Source: an uncultured Sphingomonas sp.
GTDB taxonomy: Bacteria; Pseudomonadota; Alphaproteobacteria; Sphingomonadales; Sphingomonadaceae
Length of the DNA: 64,000 nucleotides
Assembly (NCBI RefSeq): GCF_913774285.1
Contig: NZ_CAJYHX010000007.1
Coordinates: 101,824 to 165,823 of the forward strand
Direction of reading: 5' to 3'
The notes below the pieces were generated by a model. It was given only the letters and a program-made list of their open reading frames with translations, had not been told where the DNA came from and made no database searches. The position numbers were made by a program, and so were the translations under genes. Positions 21,632 through 30,536 of this stretch are shown piece by piece. The stretch's first letter is position 1. Each line of letters opens with the position of its first letter.

Positions 21632-23388
21632 CAACTTTCCCCGTACAATTCGCGCTGGGCCTTCTCCAGCTCCTCGGCATAGCGGCGGCGCGCATGGCTC
21701 TCGGTAATGAGCCCCAGCACCTGCCCGTCGCTCGACAACACCGCCAGATCGTCCGCCACACTCGCGTCGAAGGCTTCGAGCACTTCCGCGATCGTCATGT
21801 CGGGAGACAGCGCGCTGTCCACGAACTTCGCCATGCTGCCGATGCGCTCCGCCTGATCCGCGGATGGACTCCATACCGCCGCGGTCTCGGCGATCCCCGC
21901 ATAATGCCCCTTGCCGTCGAGCAGCACGACCCGTTTGGTTGAGCCCAGCGGGAAGCGCGCGCGGAAGGTCGCGATGTCGGTCTCCGCGGGAATGGTCGCC
22001 ACGTCGCGGCGCATCATCCGTGCGGCGGTGAGCGCGCGGACCCAGCCCACATCGCGGCCGCTGCGCAGCGTCTCGCCGCGCAGGTGTAGGCGCCAGGTCG
22101 AGAAGCTGTAGCCAAACATCTCGCGCACGATCGTGCTGGCGATCAGCGTCGCGGCGATAGTGACGCCCGTAATGCTGAAGTCGTGGGTCACTTCCAGCAC
22201 CAGCAGCGACATCGTCATGGGCCCGCCGACCACCGCCACCGCCAGCGCCGCCATGCCGACCACCGCCGCATCGTCCGGCGCGAGGTGGTGGAGGCCCGGG
22301 ACTTCGGCCAGCGTCAGCTGATAGAAGCGCCCGATCAGCGCGCCGAGGAACAGCGAAGCGAAGAACAGCCCGCCGCGAAAGCCGAAGCCGAGCGATACCG
22401 CGGAGCCGAGCAGTTTGAGCAGGATCACCAGCCCCAGCGAGGCGAGGGTCGCCGTCGCGGCGAGGTTGATGTCCAGTGCGCCGTGCCCGCTCGACAGCAC
22501 TTGCGGGGAGAGGAGGGCGAGCGGGATCATCAGCACGCCGCCGATCAGCGGCGCCCAGGCGGGCCGGATCGGGCTGCGGCGGACGCCGGCCTCGACCAGC
22601 GCCACCAGCCGCATCAGCGCAATGCCGAAGCCGGCGCAGAGCACGCCGAGCAGCGCATAGAGGAGATAGTCGGCGGTGCCGATCGCATGCGCGCCGCCCG
22701 CGCTGATCACATAGGGGTGAATGCCCAGCGTCCGGGCAATGGTCGCGGCGGTCAGCGAGGCGAGCACCACCGGGGCGACGATCGCCGGCGTGTAGGCTCC
22801 AAGCACAATCTCAAACGCGTAGAAGGCGCCGGTGAGCGGTGCGCCGAACGCTGCGCCCAGGCCCGCACCGGCCCCCGCCGCCATCAGCGTGCGCAGGTCC
22901 GCGCGGCGCAGCTTGAGCCGCTGACCGAGCAGCGAGGCCAGCCCGCCGCCGGCCTGCGCATAGGCGGCCTCCAACCCCACCGAGGCGCCGAAGCCGTTGG
23001 AGAGCAAGGTCTGGCCGACCACGGTTGCGGTATCACGCGCAGGAATGCGGCCGCCGTGCAGCGCGTTGGCCTCGACCACGTCGACCGTCTTGCGGCGGCG
23101 CAGCAGCCAGAGCGTGCAGCCGAGCAGTGCGCCGCCCACCGGCAGGGCGAGCAGCCGCAGCGGCGCCATATGGCTGGCGGCGCTGAGATGCTCGCCTACC
23201 GCGAGCCCGAACAGCAACCGCTGCATGCCGCGCGCGCTCTGCCCGATCGCGATGGCGGCCAGACTGGCGACCGCGCCGACGCCCATCGCCAGCACCAGGA
23301 ACAGCAGCGTGTTCGAGCGGATCTGCCGGCGCAGTCCGTTCGCCGCGCGCACCGCGTGGAAAGTCGCCGGGTGGCGCGGCAGGCCCAT
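21631..23388 (-). CDS. ClC-family chloride channel/antiporter with C-terminal CBS pair
   Basis: 585 aa integral membrane protein. About ten to twelve hydrophobic helices span residues 25-440, followed by two CBS-type segments (MMRRDVATIPAETDIATFRARFPLG and ALSPDMTIAEVLEAFDASVADDLAVLSSDGQVLGLI). The anion-path motif is SNGFGASVGLEAAYAQ, in which the Glu aligns with the gating glutamate (E148 in E. coli ClC-ec1); GFGFRGGLFFASLFLGA is the third pore segment. Proteins of this group move chloride, sometimes fluoride or nitrate, coupled to protons; the substrate is not shown. The start MGLPRHPATFHAV lies 6 nt downstream of the yciB stop, so it may belong to the mtaB-ftsY-yciB transcript. Confidence 0.9.
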   Translation of the reverse strand: MGLPRHPATFHAVRAANGLRRQIRSNTLLFLVLAMGVGAVASLAAIAIGQSARGMQRLLFGLAVGEHLSAASHMAPLRLLALPVGGALLGCTLWLLRRRKTVDVVEANALHGGRIPARDTATVVGQTLLSNGFGASVGLEAAYAQAGGGLASLLGQRLKLRRADLRTLMAAGAGAGLGAAFGAPLTGAFYAFEIVLGAYTPAIVAPVVLASLTAATIARTLGIHPYVISAGGAHAIGTADYLLYALLGVLCAGFGIALMRLVALVEAGVRRSPIRPAWAPLIGGVLMIPLALLSPQVLSSGHGALDINLAATATLASLGLVILLKLLGSAVSLGFGFRGGLFFASLFLGALIGRFYQLTLAEVPGLHHLAPDDAAVVGMAALAVAVVGGPMTMSLLVLEVTHDFSITGVTIAATLIASTIVREMFGYSFSTWRLHLRGETLRSGRDVGWVRALTAARMMRRDVATIPAETDIATFRARFPLGSTKRVVLLDGKGHYAGIAETAAVWSPSADQAERIGSMAKFVDSALSPDMTIAEVLEAFDASVADDLAVLSSDGQVLGLITESHARRRYAEELEKAQRELYGES

Positions 23389-23394
23389 GCGCGA

Positions 23395-24018
23395 TCAGCC
23401 TTCCGGCGGGACGGGCGCGTCCTCGGGCTTTTCCAGCTGCAGGCCGTGGCGCAGCAGCATCGGGATATTGGCGATGGCGAAGACCAGGGTCAGCGGGATC
23501 ACCACCCAGGTCTTGAACGTCACCCAGCGGTCCCAGTCGAGCATGTGGCGCATCACTTCGTTGAGCACGGCCATCGCGACGAAGAACACGGTCCAGTTGA
23601 TCGTCAGCAGCCGCCAGCCCTTGGCGCTCAGCCCCGGATAGGCGGATTCGAGCATGGTCTGGAGCAGCGGCTTGTTGGTGATCAGGCCGTAGCCGAGGAT
23701 CACCGCGAACATCGCATAGACGATGGTCGGCTTGACCTGGATGAAGGTCTGGTCGTGATAATAGAGCGTCAGCCCGCCGAACACGAGCACCAGCACGCCC
23801 GTGATCCACAGCATCGGCGAGACGTGGCGTGTCTTCCACCAGGAGACCGCGATCGCCACCGCCATCGCGATCATGAAGGCGAGGGTGGCGGTGAAGATGC
23901 GCTGGAGCTGGACGCCGGGCGCCAGGCTGTTGACCGCGAAGAACACGATCAGCGGGCCGTAATCCAGCGCCATGCGGAGACCTGCGGAGGCCTTGGGCGG
24001 CGGGGCGACATCAGCCAT
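23395..24018 (-). CDS. yciB: YciB-type inner-membrane septation protein A
   Basis: 207 aa with five to six hydrophobic helices. Family segments seen are LRMALDYGPLIVFFAVNSL near the N-terminus, TATLAFMIAMAVAIAVSW, FGGLTLYYHDQTFIQVKPTIVYAMFA and LTINWTVFFVAMAVLNEVMR. YciB/IspZ proteins sit in the inner membrane and influence envelope synthesis and division; the molecular activity is not settled. It overlaps ftsY by 8 nt and the two are translationally coupled, an order common in alphaproteobacteria. Confidence 0.92.
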   Translation of the reverse strand: MADVAPPPKASAGLRMALDYGPLIVFFAVNSLAPGVQLQRIFTATLAFMIAMAVAIAVSWWKTRHVSPMLWITGVLVLVFGGLTLYYHDQTFIQVKPTIVYAMFAVILGYGLITNKPLLQTMLESAYPGLSAKGWRLLTINWTVFFVAMAVLNEVMRHMLDWDRWVTFKTWVVIPLTLVFAIANIPMLLRHGLQLEKPEDAPVPPEG

Positions 24019-24946
24019 GGGTCAGTTCCTCCACGCCGGCGATGATGCGGGCGACCTCGACCGGGTCGAAGCCGCGCAGGTCGTCGACCTTTTCACCGAC
24101 GCCGATCGCATGGATCGGCAGGCCGTATTTCTCCGCCGCCGCGACCAGCACGCCGCCGCGCGCGGTGCCGTCAAGCTTGGTCATGACGAGGCCGGTGACG
24201 CCCGCGACTTCCTTGAACACCTCGATCTGGTTGAGCGCGTTCTGGCCGGTGGTGGCGTCGAGCACCAGCACCACGTCGTGCGGGGCGGCGGGATTGAGGC
24301 GGCCGAGCACGCGGCGGACCTTGGCCAGCTCGTCCATCAGCTCGCGCTTGTTCTGCAGGCGGCCGGCGGTGTCGACGATCAGCACGTCGGTGCCGATCTC
24401 GGTCGCGCGCTTCACCGCCTCGAACACGATGCCGGCGGCGTCGCCACCCTCGGCGCCCGCCACGATCGGCACGCCGATCCGCTCCGCCCAGGTCTTGAGC
24501 TGGCCGATCGCGGCGGCGCGGAAGGTGTCGCCGGCGGCGACCATCACGCTGTAATCCTGGTCGACCAGCTGCTTGGCGAGCTTGGCGATCGTCGTCGTCT
24601 TGCCCGATCCGTTGACGCCGATGACGAGGATCACCTGCGGGCGCGGGAACGCCTCGATCTCGAGCGGCTTGGCGACCGGCTCGAGCACCTTGGCCACTTC
24701 CTCGGCGACGATCACGCGGATGCCGAGTTCTTCCAGATTGCGCTCGAACTGCCCTTCGGCGAGCCGCGCGCGGACCTTGGCAGCGGTGGCGGGGCCGAGG
24801 TCCGAGGCGATCAGCGCTTCCTCGATCTCGTCCAGCGTCGCCTCGTCCAGCCGGGCGAGCGACAGACCGGCGAGGTTGCCGAGCAGCCGGTCCGACGTCT
24901 TGCGAAAGCCGCCGAGCAGCTTTTCATGCCAGCCGGGCCCGCTCAT
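24011..24946 (-). CDS. ftsY: FtsY, signal recognition particle receptor GTPase
   Basis: 311 aa, a short FtsY lacking the long acidic A domain of E. coli. The receptor docks SRP-ribosome complexes at the SecYEG translocon. N domain residues 1-95, then G domain with P-loop GVNGSGKTTT (110-119), DTAGRLQ (192-198) and TKLDG (256-260), and GVGEKVDDLRGFDP near the end. It overlaps mtaB by 4 nt and yciB by 8 nt. Its partner Ffh is encoded at 28557-30038 on the opposite strand. Confidence 0.97.
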   Translation of the reverse strand: MSGPGWHEKLLGGFRKTSDRLLGNLAGLSLARLDEATLDEIEEALIASDLGPATAAKVRARLAEGQFERNLEELGIRVIVAEEVAKVLEPVAKPLEIEAFPRPQVILVIGVNGSGKTTTIAKLAKQLVDQDYSVMVAAGDTFRAAAIGQLKTWAERIGVPIVAGAEGGDAAGIVFEAVKRATEIGTDVLIVDTAGRLQNKRELMDELAKVRRVLGRLNPAAPHDVVLVLDATTGQNALNQIEVFKEVAGVTGLVMTKLDGTARGGVLVAAAEKYGLPIHAIGVGEKVDDLRGFDPVEVARIIAGVEELTHG

Positions 24947-26169
24947 GCGACCAGCTTTCCGTCTTCGACGCGTGCAATCGTCACGTTCACCGTTTCTCCA
25001 GTCTGCCGGGGGGCGGTCAGCCGCACCTCGGCGAAATTCTCTGCATGCCCGCGGTCGCCCGGGCGCTCGACCAGCACCTGCTGGCGGCTGCCGACCAGGG
25101 CTTCCAGCCAGTGCGTCCGTTGCTCGGCCGCCGCAGCGCGCAGCCGGGCGGCGCGGTCGCGGATGATGGCGGGCGCCACCTGCGGCATGCGCGCGGCGGG
25201 CGTGCCGGCGCGCGGGCTATAGGGGAAGATGTGCGCATGCACCACGCCGCAATCGGCGATGAGCGCGAGCGTGTTGGCGAACATTGTCTCGTCTTCGGTC
25301 GGAAAACCGGCGATCAGGTCCGCACCGATAGCGATCTCGGGTCGCGCGGCGCGAAGGCGCTCGGCCAGCGCCACCGATTGCGCGCGGCTGTGGCGGCGCT
25401 TCATCCGCTTGAGGATCATGTCGTCGCCCGCCTGGAGCGACAAATGGACGTGTGGCATCACGCGCGGCTCCTGGGTGAGCAGCGCGAACAGCCGGTCGTC
25501 GACTTCGATCCCGTCCAGCGAGGAAAGTCGCAGCCGTTGGAGGCGGGGGACGTGACGGAGGATGCGCTCCACGAGCGATCCCAGCGTGGGAGCACCCGGC
25601 AGATCATGGCCGTAGCTGGTGAGATCGACGCCGGTCAGCACCACTTCGCCATGCGCTTCGGCGAGCATCGCGATCCGATCAATCACCGCACCCGCCGGCA
25701 CCGACCGGCTGTTCCCGCGTCCGAAGGGGATCGCGCAGAAGGTGCAGCGATGGTCGCAGCCATTCTGCACCTCCACGAACGCTCGCGCATGGGTGGAGAA
25801 GCTGGCGGCGAGGTGGGGCGCGGTCTCGCGCACGGCCAGGATGTCCTGCACCTGCACCCTGACCTCGGATGCCCAGGCCTCGGGCCGCAGCTTTTCGGCA
25901 TTGCCGATCACCCGGTCCACCTCGGGCATCGCCGCAAAGGCAGCCGGATCGATCTGCGCGGCACAGCCGGTGACGACCAGTTCCGCCTCGGGCCGTTCGC
26001 GGCGGGCGCGGCGGATCGCCTGGCGGGTCTGCTTCACCGCTTCGTTGGTCACCGCACAGCTGTTCACCACGATCGCGTCTCGCCCGGTCAGCAGCGCACG
26101 GATCGACTCACCTTCGGCTAGGTTCAGCCGGCAGCCCATGTTAAGGATGAGAGGCGAGGAGAGGGACAT
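24943..26169 (-). CDS. mtaB: MtaB-type tRNA t6A37 methylthiotransferase
   Basis: 408 aa from ATG 26169 (MSLSSPLILNMGCRLNLAEG). It converts t6A37 to ms2t6A37 in tRNAs reading ANN codons, using two 4Fe-4S clusters. UPF0004 domain cysteines C13, C38 and C69; radical-SAM motif C138, C142, C145 in NGCDHRCTFCAIPFGRG; C-terminal TRAM segment (GSRQQVLVERPGDRGHAENFAEVRL). The frame remains open upstream but without family sequence. Its first base coincides with that of the divergent DUF924 gene. It heads the mtaB-ftsY-yciB overlap operon. Confidence 0.93.
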   Translation of the reverse strand: MSLSSPLILNMGCRLNLAEGESIRALLTGRDAIVVNSCAVTNEAVKQTRQAIRRARRERPEAELVVTGCAAQIDPAAFAAMPEVDRVIGNAEKLRPEAWASEVRVQVQDILAVRETAPHLAASFSTHARAFVEVQNGCDHRCTFCAIPFGRGNSRSVPAGAVIDRIAMLAEAHGEVVLTGVDLTSYGHDLPGAPTLGSLVERILRHVPRLQRLRLSSLDGIEVDDRLFALLTQEPRVMPHVHLSLQAGDDMILKRMKRRHSRAQSVALAERLRAARPEIAIGADLIAGFPTEDETMFANTLALIADCGVVHAHIFPYSPRAGTPAARMPQVAPAIIRDRAARLRAAAAEQRTHWLEALVGSRQQVLVERPGDRGHAENFAEVRLTAPRQTGETVNVTIARVEDGKLVA

Positions 26170-26747
26170 TGGCCAGCGATCTAAGGACGCCGACCGCAGA
26201 AGTCCAACACCGGGCGGGCCAGGTACTGGCCTTCTGGTTCGACGCGCTGCTGCCCGAACAATGGTTCCTGAAGTCCGATGGGGTCGATCGCGAGATCGCC
26301 GATCTGTTCGGTGACCTGCGCGATCGGGTGCTGGCGAGCGATGCGGCGGGCTGGGACGAGGATCCCGAGACGCTGCTCGCGGCGATCCTCCTGCTCGATC
26401 AATTCTCCCGCAACATCTATCGCGGGCAGGCCGAGGCGTTCGCCGGCGACCCGCTGGCACAGCATCTCGCCAGGCTCGCCTTGAAGCGCAGCTGGGACCG
26501 GCGCCTGACCAAGGAACAGCGCCAGTTCCTCTACATGCCCTTCGAGCATGCGGAGGATGCCGAGCTCCAGGCGCTCAGCCTGCGCTGCTTCGCCAGCCTC
26601 GAAGATGAAGAACTGATGGCCTACGCGCGCGATCATGCCGAGGTCTTCTACCGCTTCGGCCGCTTCCCCGCACGCAACGAAGCGCTGGGGCGCATCTCCA
26701 CGCCCGACGAGCTCGACTATCTCAGCCAGCCTGGAGCTGGCTGGTAG
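26169..26747 (+). CDS. DUF924-family protein
   Basis: 192 aa from TTG 26169, with GAGGAGAGGG ending 3 nt before it; no better start is available before the conserved VLAFWFDALLPEQWFLKSDGVD. DUF924 (TPR-like, all helical) proteins are widespread and uncharacterised; the family core is seen in LLAAILLLDQFSRNIYRGQAEAFAGDPLAQHLA and KEQRQFLYMPFEHAEDAELQALSLRCF. Predicted cytoplasmic. The start base is shared with divergent mtaB, and the 3' end overlaps the convergent EAL gene by 26 nt, so it is tightly packed on both sides. Confidence 0.88.
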   Translation: MASDLRTPTAEVQHRAGQVLAFWFDALLPEQWFLKSDGVDREIADLFGDLRDRVLASDAAGWDEDPETLLAAILLLDQFSRNIYRGQAEAFAGDPLAQHLARLALKRSWDRRLTKEQRQFLYMPFEHAEDAELQALSLRCFASLEDEELMAYARDHAEVFYRFGRFPARNEALGRISTPDELDYLSQPGAGW

Positions 26748-28320
26748 CATCGCCGCCCTCCAGCCGCGGGCCCGGCTGGAGGATCAGCCGCCGCTCGGCG
26801 AGCAGGCGGCGTGCGCCCGCGATCGACAGCGGCTTGCCGTACAGCCAGCCTTGCGCCTTGGCGCAGCCGATCGCACGCAACCGCTCTTCGATCGCGGCGT
26901 CTTCCACCCCCTCGGCGGTGATCGGCAGGTTGAGGCTCTCGCCCAGCCGCAGGATGGTGTTGACGATCGCGGCGGAGTCCGCGCTCTGGTTGAGCGAGAG
27001 GATGAAGCTCTTGTCGATCTTGATCCGGTCGAACGGCAGGGCGCGAAGATGGGCGAGCGACGAATAGCCGGTGCCGAAATCGTCCAGCGCCAGCCGCACC
27101 CCCTGGTTCTTGAGGCTACCGACGATCGACTGGGCCAGCGCGAGATTGTCGAACAGCGCGCTTTCGGTGATCTCCACTTCCAGCCGGTGCGCAGGGAAGC
27201 CGGTTTCGGTGAGCACCTTGATGATCTTCTGCGCCAGCCAGGCATCGCGCAACTGCACCGGCGAGATGTTGACCGACAGGCTGAGCCCCGGATCCCAGTC
27301 GCGCGCGGCATGGAAGGCCTGCCGCATGATCGACAGCGACAGGTCGCCGATCAGCCCCGCATCCTCGGCCACGGGGATGAATCGGTCGGGCGGGATCATG
27401 CCATGGGTCGGATGCTCCCAGCGGGCGAGCACCTCGAAGCCGTGCAGCCGCCCGCAGGCGAGATCGACCTGCTGCTCGAAATAGGGGGTGATCTCCTCGC
27501 GCGGTATAGCGACGCGCAGGCCGCTTTCGAGCGCGCTGCGCACCTGCAGCGCGCGCTCCATCGCCGGGTCGAACCAGGCGAAGCGGTTCTTCCCCGCCTT
27601 CTGCGCCTGGTGCATCGCGATGTCGGCGGTGCGCAGCAGCGCGTCGATGCTCGGGCAGTCGAAGTCGGAACGGGCGATGCCGAGCGAGCAGCTGATGTGC
27701 AGCACATGGCCGTCCACCTCGAAGGGCTGGGCGAGGCGCGTGACGATCCGCTCGGCGATGCGCTCGACGGTTGCCGGTTCGCGCGGATCGAAGGCAAAGG
27801 CGCAGGCGAACTCGTCGACGCCCAGCCGACCGGCCAGCGCCATCTGGGGCAGAGCCTGCGCGACTTCCTGCGCCACGGTGCGGATCAGCGCGTCGCCGAT
27901 CGCGTGGCCGTGCAGATCGTTGATTGCCTTGAAGCGGTCGAGGTCGAACACCAGCATCGCCACCGCGTGGCTGCGGCGGTGCGCGCGGGCGAACATCGCG
28001 GCGCCTTCCTCGGTGAGGCTGTTGCGGTGAAGAAAGCCGGTCAGCGGGTCGCGGCTGGCGACGCTCTGTGTGCGCTCGCCGGCGCCGCGACGCGCGGGGC
28101 GCGTGGCCAGACGGCGACCACAGAGGAGAATGAGGACGAGGTTGACGGCCTGTACGCCGAGCAGCCAGCCGCCCGGCACGATCTGCTCGACATGGTCGAA
28201 GGCAAGTACCGCACCGATCGCGAGTGCGAGCAGCGCGGAGACGACGCACAGCGCGTTGAAGATCGCCGCCACGCGCTCCTGCCGCCGGTTCTGCCGGCCC
28301 TGATGCTGCTGCCGCGTCAT
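26722..28320 (-). CDS. Membrane GGDEF/EAL protein, probable c-di-GMP phosphodiesterase
   Basis: 532 aa. Two transmembrane helices (about residues 19-41 and 51-70), then a GGDEF domain (about 85-250) and an EAL domain (about 262-510). The signature loop is GVDEF rather than GGDEF, so cyclase activity is doubtful and the domain may only bind GTP. The EAL domain keeps the expected catalytic residues: FEVLARWEHP, SVNISP, EITES, LDDFGTGYSSL and KIDKSFI, so phosphodiesterase activity is likely. No periplasmic sensor domain of useful size is present. It is divergent from the region upstream of ffh. Confidence 0.9.
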   Translation of the reverse strand: MTRQQHQGRQNRRQERVAAIFNALCVVSALLALAIGAVLAFDHVEQIVPGGWLLGVQAVNLVLILLCGRRLATRPARRGAGERTQSVASRDPLTGFLHRNSLTEEGAAMFARAHRRSHAVAMLVFDLDRFKAINDLHGHAIGDALIRTVAQEVAQALPQMALAGRLGVDEFACAFAFDPREPATVERIAERIVTRLAQPFEVDGHVLHISCSLGIARSDFDCPSIDALLRTADIAMHQAQKAGKNRFAWFDPAMERALQVRSALESGLRVAIPREEITPYFEQQVDLACGRLHGFEVLARWEHPTHGMIPPDRFIPVAEDAGLIGDLSLSIMRQAFHAARDWDPGLSLSVNISPVQLRDAWLAQKIIKVLTETGFPAHRLEVEITESALFDNLALAQSIVGSLKNQGVRLALDDFGTGYSSLAHLRALPFDRIKIDKSFILSLNQSADSAAIVNTILRLGESLNLPITAEGVEDAAIEERLRAIGCAKAQGWLYGKPLSIAGARRLLAERRLILQPGPRLEGGDATSQLQAG

Positions 28321-28377
28321 CGACGCACTACGCCCCTCGTACTAACGAAGCGGCGTTTTCCCATGCAAGGCGTGTAG

Positions 28378-28513
28378 ATCGGGTTAAGTCCGTAGAGGTT
28401 GCTTTCTCCCGCCACTGCGGCTAAGAGGACCCACCGTTCCTCCGTGGACGCGAGACATTTGCCACCCCAAGGGGTGACGCCGGCCGACGAGGTTTCGTCC
28501 GCCGGCGTGTTTT
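28378..28513 (+). ncRNA. Candidate structured leader or small RNA upstream of ffh
   Basis: The 236 nt between the EAL gene and ffh hold no convincing reading frame but several helices: GGG/GTCC (28381-28391) with GGACCC (28427-28432), CCAC/GTGG (28431-28434/28444-28447), CACCCCAAGGGGTG (28463-28476) and a strong hairpin with arms 28477-28490 and 28495-28508 (one C-C mismatch) followed by GTTTTGCGTTT. The last one looks like a terminator that would end a ~130-nt RNA or attenuate ffh. The GGAAGCAGCC apical motif of SRP RNA is absent. The first helices are mutually exclusive in part. No known Rfam family was recognised. Confidence 0.4.
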
Positions 28514-28556
28514 GCGTTTGGCGGGACATGGACTGAATTGGAGTGATCTGGGCATC

Positions 28557-30038
28557 ATGTTCGAGAGTTTGAGCGATCGGCTGGGCGGCGTCTTCGAGCG
28601 CCTGCGCGGACGTGGCGCGCTCGCCGAGGCCGATGTCCGGACCGCGATGCGCGAAGTGCGCGTGGCGCTGCTGGAAGCGGACGTCGCGCTGCCCGTCGCC
28701 CGCGAGTTCGTCGACAAGGTAACCGAGCAGGCCGTCGGCCAGCAGGTGCTGCGGTCGGTCACGCCGGGCCAGCAGGTCGTCAAGATCGTCCATGACGCGC
28801 TGGTCGACATGCTCGGCGCCGATACCGCCGAGCTGGCGATCGACGTCACCCCGCCGGCGGTGATCATGCTCGTCGGTCTGCAGGGCTCGGGCAAGACCAC
28901 CACGACTGCCAAGCTTGCCAAGCTGCTGAAGAAGCAGGGCAAGAAGGTGATGATGGCGTCGCTGGACGTCAATCGTCCGGCCGCGCAGGAGCAGCTTGCG
29001 GTGCTCGGCACCCAGACCGAAGTGGCGACGCTGCCGATCGTCACCGGCCAGCAGCCGGTCGACATCGCCAAGCGCGCACTCCAGTCGGCGAAGCTCCAGG
29101 GCTTCGACGTGCTGATGCTCGATACCGCCGGCCGTCTCCACGTCGACCAGGCGCTGATGGACGAGATGAAGGCGGTCGCCGACATCTCCAAGCCGCAGGA
29201 AATCCTGCTCGTCGTCGACTCGCTCACCGGCCAGGACGCGGTGAACGTCGCCAGCAACTTCTCGGCGCAGGTGCCGCTGACCGGCGTGATCCTCACCCGG
29301 ATGGACGGCGATGCGCGCGGCGGCGCGGCGCTGTCGATGCGCGCGGTTACCGGCCAGCCGATCAAGTTCGCCGGCATGGGCGAGAAGCTCGACCAGATCG
29401 AGCCGTTCCACCCGAAGCGCGTCGCCGGCCGCATCCTCGGCATGGGCGACGTGGTCAGCCTGGTCGAGCGCGCTGCGGCGTCGATCGAGCAGGAAGATGC
29501 CGAGCGCATGGCGAACCGGCTCGCCAAGGGCCAGTTCGACATGAACGACCTGCGCGCACAGCTGGCGCAGATGCGCAAGATGGGCGGCATCGGCGCGCTG
29601 GCGGGGATGATCCCCGGCATGAAGAAGGCGCAGGCCGCGGTCGACCAGGTCGGCGGCGACAAGGTGCTGATCCGCATGGACGCGATCATCGGTTCGATGA
29701 CGCCCAAGGAGCGCGCCAAGCCCGAGCTGCTCAACGCCAAGCGCAAGATCCGCATCGCCAAGGGCAGCGGCCTGACCGTGCAGGACGTCAACAAGCTCAT
29801 CAAGATGCATCAGGAGATGCAGACCGCGATGAAGCGCCTGAAGAAGATGGGCGGCCTGAAGGGCATGCTGGGCATGCTCGCCAAGGGCGGCCCGGGCGGC
29901 GGCATGGGCGGCATCGGCAATGCCCTGGGCGGCGCCGAGATGGGCGAGATGATGGACAAGCTGGGCGCCGGCCTGCCGGGTCTGCCGGGCGGCGCCAAGC
30001 TGCCGCCGGGCTTCGAGAATTTGCTGAAGAAGAAGTAA
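28557..30038 (+). CDS. ffh: Ffh, signal recognition particle protein
   Basis: 493 aa from ATG 28557, with TTGGAG upstream. It is the SRP GTPase that binds signal sequences of nascent membrane proteins together with SRP RNA. N domain residues 1-95; G domain with VGLQGSGKTTTT (106-117), DTAGRLHVD, TRMDGDARGGAALS and GMGEKLDQIEPFHP; methionine-rich M domain from about 325 (MRKMGGIGALAGMIPGMKKAQ, then RKIRIAKGSGLTVQDVNKLIKMHQEMQTAMKRLKKMGG), ending in a flexible Gly/Met-rich tail. It is followed 48 nt later by rpsP. Confidence 0.98.
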   Translation: MFESLSDRLGGVFERLRGRGALAEADVRTAMREVRVALLEADVALPVAREFVDKVTEQAVGQQVLRSVTPGQQVVKIVHDALVDMLGADTAELAIDVTPPAVIMLVGLQGSGKTTTTAKLAKLLKKQGKKVMMASLDVNRPAAQEQLAVLGTQTEVATLPIVTGQQPVDIAKRALQSAKLQGFDVLMLDTAGRLHVDQALMDEMKAVADISKPQEILLVVDSLTGQDAVNVASNFSAQVPLTGVILTRMDGDARGGAALSMRAVTGQPIKFAGMGEKLDQIEPFHPKRVAGRILGMGDVVSLVERAAASIEQEDAERMANRLAKGQFDMNDLRAQLAQMRKMGGIGALAGMIPGMKKAQAAVDQVGGDKVLIRMDAIIGSMTPKERAKPELLNAKRKIRIAKGSGLTVQDVNKLIKMHQEMQTAMKRLKKMGGLKGMLGMLAKGGPGGGMGGIGNALGGAEMGEMMDKLGAGLPGLPGGAKLPPGFENLLKKK

Positions 30039-30086
30039 CTTAGTTCAACCTGTTTCAATCGTATCTCTAGAAGGAAGTGAAGTAGA

Positions 30087-30473
30087 ATGGCTCTCTCCAT
30101 GCGTCTGTCGCGCGGCGGCTCCAAGAAGCGCCCGTACTACCGGATCGTCGTTGCCGACGCCCGTGCGCCCCGCGACGGCAAGTTCATCGAGAAGATCGGC
30201 ACGTACAACCCGCTGCTCGCCAAGGATTCGCCCGAGCGCGTGAAGCTGGACAACGAGCGCGCGACCTACTGGCTGGGCGTCGGTGCGCAGCCGACCGATC
30301 GTGTCCTCCGCTTCCTCGACGCCGCCGGCGTCAAGGAGCGTGCGGCCCGCAACAACCCGAAGAAGGCCGAGCCGGGCGAGAAGGCCAAGGAGCGCGCCGA
30401 GGAGCGTGCCGAGAAGGCCAAGGCTGCTGCCGAAGCCGCTGCCGCGCCGGCCGAAGAGACCGCCGAGGCCTGA
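30087..30473 (+). CDS. rpsP: 30S ribosomal protein S16 with charged C-terminal extension
   Basis: 128 aa from ATG 30087, preceded by AGAAGGAAG. The S16 core covers residues 1-80 ([60 protein letters not shown]). The remaining ~45 residues are a Lys/Glu/Ala tail ([27 protein letters not shown]), an extension common in alphaproteobacteria and probably helical. It lies between ffh and rimM as in many bacteria. Confidence 0.97.
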   Translation: MALSMRLSRGGSKKRPYYRIVVADARAPRDGKFIEKIGTYNPLLAKDSPERVKLDNERATYWLGVGAQPTDRVLRFLDAAGVKERAARNNPKKAEPGEKAKERAEERAEKAKAAAEAAAAPAEETAEA

Positions 30474-30480
30474 GCTTGAA

Positions 30481-30512
30481 CATCCCTCCCGCGCGCTGGT
30501 GCGGGAGGGATG
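30481..30512. repeat. Perfect 12-bp inverted repeat between rpsP and rimM
   Basis: CATCCCTCCCGC (30481-30492) and GCGGGAGGGATG (30501-30512) pair completely around an 8-nt loop. It shares the CCCTCCCGC/GCGGGAGGG core of the elements at 6256-6408 and 63882-64000. Its 3' arm contains an in-frame ATG (30510) that could be mistaken for the rimM start. No T tract follows, so it may act as an mRNA processing or stability hairpin rather than a terminator. Confidence 0.75.
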
Positions 30513-30536
30513 GCTCGTGCGTCGCTGCATCCCATC

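Noticed and set aside
28378..28513. 4.5S (SRP) RNA gene next to ffh
   Set aside because: The conserved apical loop with GGAAGCAGCC is absent on both strands, so only an unassigned structured region is claimed.
30510..30536. rimM start at ATG 30510
   Set aside because: This ATG is the 3' arm of a perfect hairpin and would abut GGGAGGG without spacing; 30537 matches the family N-terminus better.
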